Origin: Candidatus Bathyarchaeota archaeon
GTDB lineage: Archaea > Thermoproteota > Bathyarchaeia > Bathyarchaeales > Bathycorpusculaceae
Assembly: GCA_018396935.1 (NCBI GenBank)
Contig: JAGTRA010000063.1
Coordinates: 1 to 5,057, forward strand
Length of the DNA: 5,057 nt
Direction of reading: 5' to 3'
Each line of letters starts with the position of its first letter. The stretch's first letter is position 1. The translations under genes and the position numbers were made by a program. The notes below the pieces were generated by a model that was given only the letters and a program-made list of their open reading frames with translations, was not told where the DNA came from and did no database searches. Shown here one piece after another: positions 1-5,057 of this stretch.

Positions 1-111
1 GGGGTTCCCAGCTACGGCGGATATTGTAGCATCCTCCATCCGCCCGAGGTTTTTAGGATTCTTGAAAAGCTCTAGAATTTTCTTGCTATAGGGTAAAGGA
101 GACCTAGACAT
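1..111 (-). CDS. iscU: IscU/NifU N-terminal-type Fe-S cluster scaffold protein, partial (first 37 residues)
   Basis: Members of this family assemble [2Fe-2S] clusters on three conserved cysteines, using sulfur from a partner cysteine desulfurase, and pass them to apoproteins in the cytosol. Only the first 37 codons are in the window; the frame is open to the left edge. The visible protein contains PYSKKILELF (residues 7-16), NPKNLGRMEDA (18-28) and AVAGNP (32-37). These match the family's N-terminal pattern of Y-S-x-K-hydrophobic-x-x-x-F, N-P-[RK]-N-x-G, E-D-A and G-N-P. The first ligand cysteine normally follows that G-N-P directly (x-C-G-D), so it lies just outside the window and cannot be checked. 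The ATG immediately follows the stop codon of the upstream desulfurase, with no gap, and has its own GGTGA ribosome site 8 nt upstream. This fits a two-gene sulfur donor/scaffold operon. Identity is quite secure despite the short length; whether the scaffold is functional cannot be judged. Confidence 0.88.
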   Translation of the reverse strand, partial: MSRSPLPYSKKILELFKNPKNLGRMEDATISAVAGNP

Positions 112-1338
112 TTACTTCGTCACCGTTGAGCCCGTTATCCCTCTAAGTCTCTCAACAGCCTTAGGAATAACTTCAAGGGCATACTCTATGTCTTCATCCG
201 TATGATAACGTGTTACCTTCATAAGTATGCTTCCATGAGCCTCCTCAAATCTTCGCCCAATTGCAACAAGCACATGACTTGGCTGCAACACCCGCCGGGT
301 GCAAGCACTTCCACTTGAGACATAAACTCCATGCAGGCTTAGCTCAATGGTTAGAGCCTCCCCCTCACACCTTAGAAAGCTTATATTCACATTATCAGGG
401 GCTCTTTTGTCGCCTCTAGGTCCATTTAAGTGGACATCTGAAACCGCCTCGAATATTCCATCAATCAATTTATCTCTCAAATTGCGCATATAATCTACGT
501 TACCATTGAAGTTGTGAAAAGCTAGCTCGGAAGCTTTTGTAAACCCTACTATGAGTGGAGTGTTCTCAACACCTGGCCAAAGCCTTTGGGTGCCTATCTG
601 ACCCTCAAGAATTCGCTCTAAGTGTACACCCTCCCTAACGTAAAGGACGCCTACACCTCTTGGCCCTAATATTTTTGGGCTACTTATCGTTGCCATATCC
701 ACTTTAAGGTCCTTAAAATTGAGGGGAATCTTCCCGTAAGCGTCAGAAGCATCTGTATGAAAGAGTATATCCGGCTTCTTGCTCTTCACAATATCAACAG
801 CCTCCTTTATAGGTTGAATTGTGCCTATTTCATGGTTTACTGCGGACAAGCTTACAATTATGGTTTGATCATCAACAGCCTCCTTAAGTCTCTCAAGGTT
901 TATGAAGCCATCCCTATCCACAGGAATCTTCTCAACTGTGAAGCCAAATTTCTCAAGGAGGTCAACCACATTAATTACACTTAAAGGCTCCACTTGGGAG
1001 GTTATAATTTTACCACCTTTCTTTCGAGCCATTAAAGTTGTTCCTATGAGAGCTAGATTGTTAGCTTCAGTTTCGCCAGGTGTAAAGTTTATTTCCTCAA
1101 CACTACAACCTAGAAAGCCAGCGATTTTCTGAGAGGATTCCATAATAGCTTCAAAAGCTTCCCAACCAGGCTTATGTGTCAAAGTAGGGTTACCATAAGC
1201 ACGCTGGTTGAAATAAGGAAGCATCGCATCAACCACTTCTTGAGGGACGAAGCTAGCATTTTCAATGTCAAAGTAAACTTCCCTCTTAAGTCCTTCATGA
1301 GCCCGGAGAAGCTCTCTAACATTCTCAAGCACACTCAT
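112..1338 (-). CDS. iscS: Cysteine desulfurase, IscS/NifS class (class V aminotransferase fold), divergent active site
   Basis: PLP-dependent enzyme expected to remove sulfur from L-cysteine, forming alanine and a persulfide on its own cysteine, and to hand that sulfur to the IscU-type scaffold encoded next to it. It is 408 residues from the chosen start, close to the usual ~400. Numbered from that start: substrate/PLP loop FTPGETEANN at 85-94, NHEIGT at 168-173, PLP-binding Asp196 in HTDAS, Schiff-base Lys222 in SSPK, and sulfur-accepting Cys346 in SSGSACTRR. The C-terminus (RYHTDEDIEYAL) is typical. The longer frame begins at 1380, but I prefer the ATG at 1338: conserved-like sequence starts soon after it, the extra 14 residues are unlike the family, and GAGGG lies 6 nt upstream. 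Odd points, by eye against E. coli IscS: the PLP-stacking His104 position is Pro118, Asn155 is His169, Gln183 is Asp199, His205 is Pro221, and the phosphate-binding Thr243 position is a Val. Desulfurase activity is therefore likely but not certain; another PLP lyase role is possible. Confidence 0.9.
   Translation of the reverse strand: MSVLENVRELLRAHEGLKREVYFDIENASFVPQEVVDAMLPYFNQRAYGNPTLTHKPGWEAFEAIMESSQKIAGFLGCSVEEINFTPGETEANNLALIGTTLMARKKGGKIITSQVEPLSVINVVDLLEKFGFTVEKIPVDRDGFINLERLKEAVDDQTIIVSLSAVNHEIGTIQPIKEAVDIVKSKKPDILFHTDASDAYGKIPLNFKDLKVDMATISSPKILGPRGVGVLYVREGVHLERILEGQIGTQRLWPGVENTPLIVGFTKASELAFHNFNGNVDYMRNLRDKLIDGIFEAVSDVHLNGPRGDKRAPDNVNISFLRCEGEALTIELSLHGVYVSSGSACTRRVLQPSHVLVAIGRRFEEAHGSILMKVTRYHTDEDIEYALEVIPKAVERLRGITGSTVTK
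120..124 (-). promoter_or_regulatory. Ribosome binding site for the iscU-like gene
   Basis: The minus strand reads GGTGA here, a five-base perfect complement to the archaeal 16S 3' tail (CACCUCC region). It sits 8 nt before the scaffold ATG, inside the last codons of the desulfurase gene. It supports the ATG at 111-109 as the true start and suggests the second gene is translated from an internal site on the shared message, possibly helped by ribosomes finishing the first gene. Confidence 0.55.
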
Positions 1339-1344
1339 ACAAGG

Positions 1345-1349
1345 CCCTC
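1345..1349 (-). promoter_or_regulatory. Ribosome binding site deciding the cysteine desulfurase start
   Basis: The minus strand reads GAGGG here, a partial match to the archaeal AGGAGGTGA consensus, 6 nt before the ATG at 1338-1336. The alternative in-frame ATG at 1380-1378 has no comparable purine block upstream, only a T-rich stretch. This is the main DNA-level reason for choosing the shorter protein. Confidence 0.45.
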
Positions 1350-1468
1350 TTTTTTGACAAAAATAAAAACCAAAGCTCATAGAAAAAGCATTTGCTCACA
1401 ATATGGGATCATATCTAAGCTTGTTTTTTCAAGCCGCTAAATTTCTCCATACACAATTTCAGCCATAA

Positions 1469-1481
1469 CTATAACTTATAG
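1469..1481. promoter_or_regulatory. Perfect 13-bp palindrome containing TATA-like sequence in the divergent intergenic region
   Basis: CTATAACTTATAG is a perfect inverted repeat with 6-bp arms around a single central C. It lies between the divergent desulfurase and permease genes, with its centre about 41 nt upstream of the permease ATG at 1516. It is A+T-rich and presents a TATA-like core in both directions. Archaeal transcription normally starts about 25 nt downstream of the TATA box, which would place the plus-strand start near 1500 and give a very short leader for the permease. For the desulfurase it is about 130 nt from the start codon, so that gene may use a nearer promoter. Promoter role is inferred from position and composition; it could instead be an operator. 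Confidence 0.4.
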
Positions 1482-1515
1482 CAATTGAAACATATGAAGA
1501 AACTTAAAGAAGCTT

Positions 1516-2724
1516 ATGACTTTTATAATTGGACTTATTTCCAGAAGTTCTATGGAAACATTTAACGTAAAAGCGGCTAGATCTTTAAAGTGTATACTCT
1601 GCTCCGTATTCCTTATGCAAATGGTAATGGGCATAGTTAGCATAACCACGCCAATATATGCTGCAAGTTTAGGGGCTTCTCAACTGTTATTAGGCGTAAT
1701 TGGGGCAGCTGGAGGACTAATTTACTCATTCATGCCCTTCGCCATGGGTATTATTTCTGATAAAATCAGGAGGAGGATCCCCATAATAGGATCAATGCTA
1801 CTTTATGGCGTTTCATGCATTATATACATCCTAATTAGTGAGCCCCTGATGCTTGTTCCTATAAAAGCGATCGAACTTTTAGCAACAGCTATGTTCTGGC
1901 CTTCTATAGAGGCTATGCTGGTTGAAGTCGATGGTAGGGCGGTGGAGGAGACTCTTAGAAGGTTTAATCTTTCATGGAGTTCTGCAGCCATAATTGGTCC
2001 AGTGATAGGTGGGATGCTCATAAGCTTGTGTGGAGCTAAAAGCTCATTTATACTATCATCAGCAGTTTCATTAACTTTGGCAATTACATCTTCAATACTT
2101 GTTATAGAGCCGCTAAAAGAGGTAAAACGTCAAAAACTCGATCACCCAAGGCTTAAAGGCGCAGATTTAAGCCAAATAGTTATGGCTGTAGCTGCGATCC
2201 TCCTATTTTCATTTATCCTTGGGATAATATTCAACCTTTTCCCAGCTCATGCTGTTTTGCTAGGCATCCCAGCTTACGAGGCAGGTATAGCCATATTCAT
2301 AAATGGTCTTGCTAGATTCCTAACATTTTCAGAGGCATACAGAGTTGAAGAAAAAATTGGAAAAATTAAAATGTTCATAATAGGGTCAACCGCAATGGTC
2401 TTCGCTTCAGCCATCGCCATGATAAGCTCCACAACCATCACTTTTTCAGTAGCCTTCGCCATATACGGCTTCGGCGCTGGAATCCTCTACGCAGCATCCA
2501 TATCCTTAATAATGAGGTGGGCAAGCCACGCGAAAGGTTATGGAGCGGGATTGTTCGAAAGCCTCATAGGAGTAGGCTATCTCACAGGCTCGCTTTCAGG
2601 TGGCGCTGTAGCTGAATACATCACCATAAACGCACCATACATGCTAAGTTTAATACTCAGTATGGTCATAAGCATGTCATATTTCACGCTATATATCAGA
2701 AGTTCGAAAAATACAGTTAGTTGA
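1516..2724 (+). CDS. Major facilitator superfamily (MFS) permease, 12 predicted membrane helices
   Basis: Integral membrane transporter of 402 residues, the usual size for a 12-helix MFS protein, probably moving a small solute or drug by ion coupling. Hydrophobic segments fall at about 25-50, 56-78, 88-107, 110-135, 152-172 and 176-198, then a basic central loop (201-217), then about 218-240, 244-270, 283-303, 306-334, 341-366 and 370-393. Motif A between helices 2 and 3 is clear: G78-x3-D82-K-x-R-R-R. A motif C-like SAAIIGPVIGG in helix 5 (156-166) is typical of efflux-type antiporters, which favours export, but the substrate cannot be read from sequence. Acidic residues lie in or near helix 4 (Glu120, Glu132). 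The start is uncertain: ATG at 1552 would give 390 residues beginning METFNV, and neither start has a strong ribosome site. The gene is divergent from the desulfurase operon and is followed after about 110 nt by the helicase. No relation to Fe-S assembly is evident. Confidence 0.88.
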   Translation: MTFIIGLISRSSMETFNVKAARSLKCILCSVFLMQMVMGIVSITTPIYAASLGASQLLLGVIGAAGGLIYSFMPFAMGIISDKIRRRIPIIGSMLLYGVSCIIYILISEPLMLVPIKAIELLATAMFWPSIEAMLVEVDGRAVEETLRRFNLSWSSAAIIGPVIGGMLISLCGAKSSFILSSAVSLTLAITSSILVIEPLKEVKRQKLDHPRLKGADLSQIVMAVAAILLFSFILGIIFNLFPAHAVLLGIPAYEAGIAIFINGLARFLTFSEAYRVEEKIGKIKMFIIGSTAMVFASAIAMISSTTITFSVAFAIYGFGAGILYAASISLIMRWASHAKGYGAGLFESLIGVGYLTGSLSGGAVAEYITINAPYMLSLILSMVISMSYFTLYIRSSKNTVS

Positions 2725-2746
2725 AAATGTGCATATGAACATTTTC
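2723..2746. repeat. Near-perfect 24-bp inverted repeat overlapping the permease stop codon
   Basis: The dyad is GAAAATGT-G-CATATG-A-ACATTTTC: 11 of 12 symmetric positions are complementary, and the only break is the G/A pair flanking the central CATATG. It begins within the permease TGA stop and lies about 90 nt upstream of the helicase start. As RNA it could form an 8-bp A/U-rich stem with an 8-nt loop; as DNA it has the symmetry of a dimeric regulator site. There is no T-tract directly after it (a T5 run follows at 2776-2780), so a classic stem-plus-U terminator is not evident. Function is undetermined between operator and 3'-end element. Confidence 0.55.
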
Positions 2747-2770
2747 GCCAGCCGCTTAAAAAGGGTAGCA

Positions 2771-2782
2771 GAATATTTTTAA
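2771..2782 (+). promoter_or_regulatory. Possible TATA box for the Hel308 gene (or T-rich permease termination signal)
   Basis: GAATATTTTTAA is the most A+T-rich block between the permease and helicase genes. A start site about 25 nt downstream would fall near 2800-2805, leaving a leader of about 30 nt before the TTG at 2835. Archaeal terminators are also T-rich, so the same T5 run could instead end the permease transcript. Position and composition are the only evidence. Confidence 0.25.
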
Positions 2783-2834
2783 TTGGTATTTCATCACTCT
2801 TTGTGAGGTAATAATTGAAAAAGGCGTATTTGGG

Positions 2835-5057
2835 TTGAAAATTGTGGAGCTATCGATTCCAGAATCTGTTAAGGAGATACTTATCCAAGGGGGGATTATA
2901 GAACTTAATCCGCCCCAAGTGGAAGCTATACGGGCAGGAGTCCTTGAAGGCCGCAATCTTGTTCTAGCCAGCCCCACAGCATCTGGAAAAACTCTTATCG
3001 CTGAGCTCTGCGCTATGAAACATGTTTTAGAAAGAGATGGCAAAGTGCTTTATCTTACACCGCTCAGAGCATTAGCTAATGAGAAATATGAGGAATTCAA
3101 CAAATACTCATCTATAATCAAGCCTAATGGTGAACGCGTAAGTGTTGGGATTACAACAGGTGACTATGACAGTGCTGATCCATGGCTAGAGCGATATGAT
3201 ATCATAGTAGCTACAAATGAAAAAGCTGATTCGCTCCTTAGACATAGGGCTAAATGGATAGATGACATCTCACTAGTTGTAGCTGATGAAGTCCATTTAT
3301 TAAATGAAGCTGACCGTGGACCAACCCTTGAGATTGTACTGGCAAGGTTTATGCAGATAAATCCTGAAATTCAGATTTTAGCCCTAAGCGCTACAATAAG
3401 TAATGCTGAAGAAATAGCGGAGTGGCTTAAGGCAGCCTATGTAACTATGGATTGGCGGCCAATAACTTTGAAGGAAGGAGTTATTCTCGGTGATGAAATT
3501 CAATTTAAGGATGGGGAATCTAGAAAAGTTGAAGTTTTTGTAGAGGACCCCGCGGTAAACTTGGCACTTAATACTGTTAAAGCTGGAGGTCAAGTGTTGA
3601 TTTTTACATCCACAAGGGAAAGGGCTGTAGCCACGGCTCGAAAAGCTGCTTCTAAAGTTAGAGAGCTTTTATCTAAATCCATTAAGCGTGCTTTAGAGCA
3701 GGAAGCTGAAAAAGTGTTATCAACTGGTGAGAAAACTAGGATAAGCGAGCTATTAGCAGATCTCATAAAGCATGGCGTAGCCTTTCATCATGCTGGTCTA
3801 AGTGGCGACCACAGGAAAATTGTTGAAGACTCTTTTAGAGCCGGCAGAATTAAGGTTTTAACGGCTACGCCTACACTAGCTTTTGGCGTCAACCTCCCAG
3901 CTAGAACTGTTGTAATACAGGATTATAGGCGCTATGAGCCAGGTTACGGGTATTATCCCATAAGCGTTCTGGAGTATAAGCAAATGTGTGGTAGAGCCGG
4001 TAGGCCAAGATATGATAGAGTAGGTGAGGCCATACTAATCGCTAAAACTTCAGATGAAGTAGATTACTTAATGGAGAGTTACGTATTAGCTAAGCCTGAA
4101 CGCATCTGGTCAAAGCTTGCCGTAGAGAAAATTCTTAGGAGCCATGTCCTCGCAACTATAGCCGCCGATTACGCCCACACTGAACAAGGGATATACGACT
4201 TTTTCAGTAGAACATTTTACGCTTACCAATATGACATAGCAGCTATTGAGACAGTTATAACCCGGATCCTTAAATTCCTATTTAAAGAGGGGATGATAGA
4301 GGTTGCGGGCAGCAGGATTTACGCGACTAAATTTGGTAAACGAGTAAGCGAACTGTACATTGACCCTGTTTCAGGGGTTATAATACGCGACGCTTTGAGG
4401 CAGCAGCCACTAAAGGTTACGGAGCTAAGCATCCTTCATATGATCGCACACACACCTGACATGAAGCCTCTATTGAGACCTTCTGCTAAGGAGTTGGATG
4501 ATGTAGCGGTTTTTATGGAGGAACATCGAGAAGAGTTCATGATACCCCCGCCAGATGAGTGGAGTGATCGAATAGCCTATGAGGAATTCTTGGGGGAAGT
4601 AAAAACAGCCATGGTTCTAAAGGCTTGGATTGAGGAAGTCAGCGAAGACGAGATTATCGGAAGATTTGGAGTTCAGCCCGGCGACCTTTATAGAGTTATA
4701 GAAAATGCTAAGTGGTTACTTTACGCTACGACAGAGCTTGCCTCTTTATTTGACGCTAGAAGTATCCAGCCTTTAGCTTTAGAGCTTATTGAGAGAGTTG
4801 AAAAAGGCGTTAAGAGAGAGTTATTGCCAATAGTTAGGTTAGAAGGTATTGGGAGAGTTAGGGGGCGCATACTTTATAACGCTGGATACAAAACCATAGA
4901 AGATTTAAGGAACGCTAAAATTGAGGATTTAATGAACCTCCCATCAATTGGCCCATCACTCGCCAAGAGGATTAAGGAGCAGGTAGGCGGCTTCATAAGA
5001 AAGGAAACGTGGGAGAAGCTTAGTCAAGAAGAGTGGAAACAGAAGGCTTTAACTGAA
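2835..5057 (+). CDS. hel308: Hel308 family DNA helicase, C-terminus cut by the window edge
   Basis: Superfamily 2 (Ski2-like) ATP-dependent 3'-5' helicase; the family unwinds forked DNA at stalled replication forks and in recombination repair. All 741 codons are open with no frameshift. Residues from the TTG: Q-motif PPQ (26-28), Walker A ASPTASGKT with Lys52, motif Ia TPLRALANE (75-83), motif II DEVH (151-154), motif III LSATIS (184-189), motif IV IFTSTR (256-261), HHAGL (318-322), motif V TATPTLAFGVNLP (343-355), motif VI QMCGRAGRP (383-391). A winged-helix region (about 410-510) and ratchet domain follow; PGDLYR (615-620) and WLLYA (627-631) put Arg620 and Trp627 seven residues apart, as in the Archaeoglobus ratchet pair. 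Helix-hairpin-helix motifs end the visible part (EGIGRVRGR 670-678, LPSIGPSLAKRI 702-713). I chose TTG because the following KIVELSIPESVKEIL matches family N-termini; GTG at 2844 is possible and no in-frame ATG precedes the conserved region. The protein already exceeds the ~690-720 residues usual for the family, so little should be missing. Confidence 0.96.
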   Translation, partial: MKIVELSIPESVKEILIQGGIIELNPPQVEAIRAGVLEGRNLVLASPTASGKTLIAELCAMKHVLERDGKVLYLTPLRALANEKYEEFNKYSSIIKPNGERVSVGITTGDYDSADPWLERYDIIVATNEKADSLLRHRAKWIDDISLVVADEVHLLNEADRGPTLEIVLARFMQINPEIQILALSATISNAEEIAEWLKAAYVTMDWRPITLKEGVILGDEIQFKDGESRKVEVFVEDPAVNLALNTVKAGGQVLIFTSTRERAVATARKAASKVRELLSKSIKRALEQEAEKVLSTGEKTRISELLADLIKHGVAFHHAGLSGDHRKIVEDSFRAGRIKVLTATPTLAFGVNLPARTVVIQDYRRYEPGYGYYPISVLEYKQMCGRAGRPRYDRVGEAILIAKTSDEVDYLMESYVLAKPERIWSKLAVEKILRSHVLATIAADYAHTEQGIYDFFSRTFYAYQYDIAAIETVITRILKFLFKEGMIEVAGSRIYATKFGKRVSELYIDPVSGVIIRDALRQQPLKVTELSILHMIAHTPDMKPLLRPSAKELDDVAVFMEEHREEFMIPPPDEWSDRIAYEEFLGEVKTAMVLKAWIEEVSEDEIIGRFGVQPGDLYRVIENAKWLLYATTELASLFDARSIQPLALELIERVEKGVKRELLPIVRLEGIGRVRGRILYNAGYKTIEDLRNAKIEDLMNLPSIGPSLAKRIKEQVGGFIRKETWEKLSQEEWKQKALTE

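Noticed and set aside
112..1338. Reading the desulfurase as a catalytically dead homologue
   Set aside because: Lys222, Asp196 and Cys346 are all present in their proper motifs and the frame is intact, so a degenerate enzyme or pseudogene is not supported.
1419..1434. Hairpin GCTTG-TTTTTT-CAAGC in the divergent spacer, considered as a terminator
   Set aside because: The stem is only 5 bp and the T-run is in the loop rather than after the stem. No gene ends nearby, as both flanking genes start from this region.
757..1440. Plus-strand open frames opposite the desulfurase gene (757-984, 902-1132, 1174-1440)
   Set aside because: They are antisense to a strongly supported cysteine desulfurase, resemble no family I know, and are explained by the codon pattern of the real gene.
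1803..2462. Minus-strand open frames opposite the permease (1803-2021, 2274-2462)
   Set aside because: They lie entirely inside the permease coding region, with low-complexity content rich in Ile, Ala, Met and Ser, as expected from reading hydrophobic-helix codons backwards.
2756..3593. Minus-strand open frames opposite the Hel308 N-terminal half (2756-3043, 3384-3593)
   Set aside because: They are antisense to conserved helicase motifs and have no recognisable protein character.
2835..5057. Assigning the helicase to Lhr or another Ski2-like subfamily
   Set aside because: The order of winged helix, ratchet helix with the Arg/Trp pair and terminal helix-hairpin-helix fits Hel308 best, and the N-terminus has the Hel308 pattern.
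1..5057. A novel defence system, mobile element, CRISPR array or RNA gene
   Set aside because: No transposase, direct-repeat array, terminal repeats or tRNA/rRNA-like sequence was seen. The genes present are housekeeping or transport types.

Overview
The window looks archaeal. Its longest gene encodes Hel308, a superfamily 2 helicase typical of archaea. Arginine is often encoded by AGA/AGG, the likely Hel308 start is TTG, TATA-like A+T-rich boxes precede genes, and Shine-Dalgarno matches fit the archaeal 16S tail (GGTGA, GAGG). The sequence style of the cysteine desulfurase and the A+T-leaning composition suggest the Thermoproteota/Bathyarchaeia side of the archaea. That placement is an impression from protein style, not a phylogeny.

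Layout. Positions 1-1338 (minus strand) hold a two-gene iron-sulfur assembly operon: a cysteine desulfurase (IscS/NifS class), then the first 37 codons of an IscU/NifU-type scaffold protein cut by the left edge. The desulfurase stop codon directly abuts the scaffold ATG (TAAATG), so the sulfur donor and the scaffold that receives the sulfur are probably made from one message. Positions 1339-1515 form a compact divergent intergenic region containing a perfect 13-bp palindrome that reads as a TATA-like element on both strands. Positions 1516-2724 (plus strand) encode a 12-helix MFS permease with recognisable motifs A and C. Positions 2725-2834 are a short spacer beginning with a near-perfect 24-bp dyad that overlaps the permease stop codon. 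From 2835 to the right edge runs a Hel308 helicase, 741 codons with no stop reached. The ATPase motifs, winged helix, ratchet domain and C-terminal helix-hairpin-helix are all visible, so only the extreme C-terminus is missing.

The three units (Fe-S assembly, transport, DNA repair) show no obvious functional link and look like ordinary chromosomal housekeeping neighbours. I see no mobile element, CRISPR array, tRNA, rRNA or defence cassette. The most unusual features are the cysteine desulfurase active site, which keeps the PLP lysine and the sulfur-accepting cysteine but changes several other PLP-contacting positions, and the two dyad-symmetric intergenic elements.
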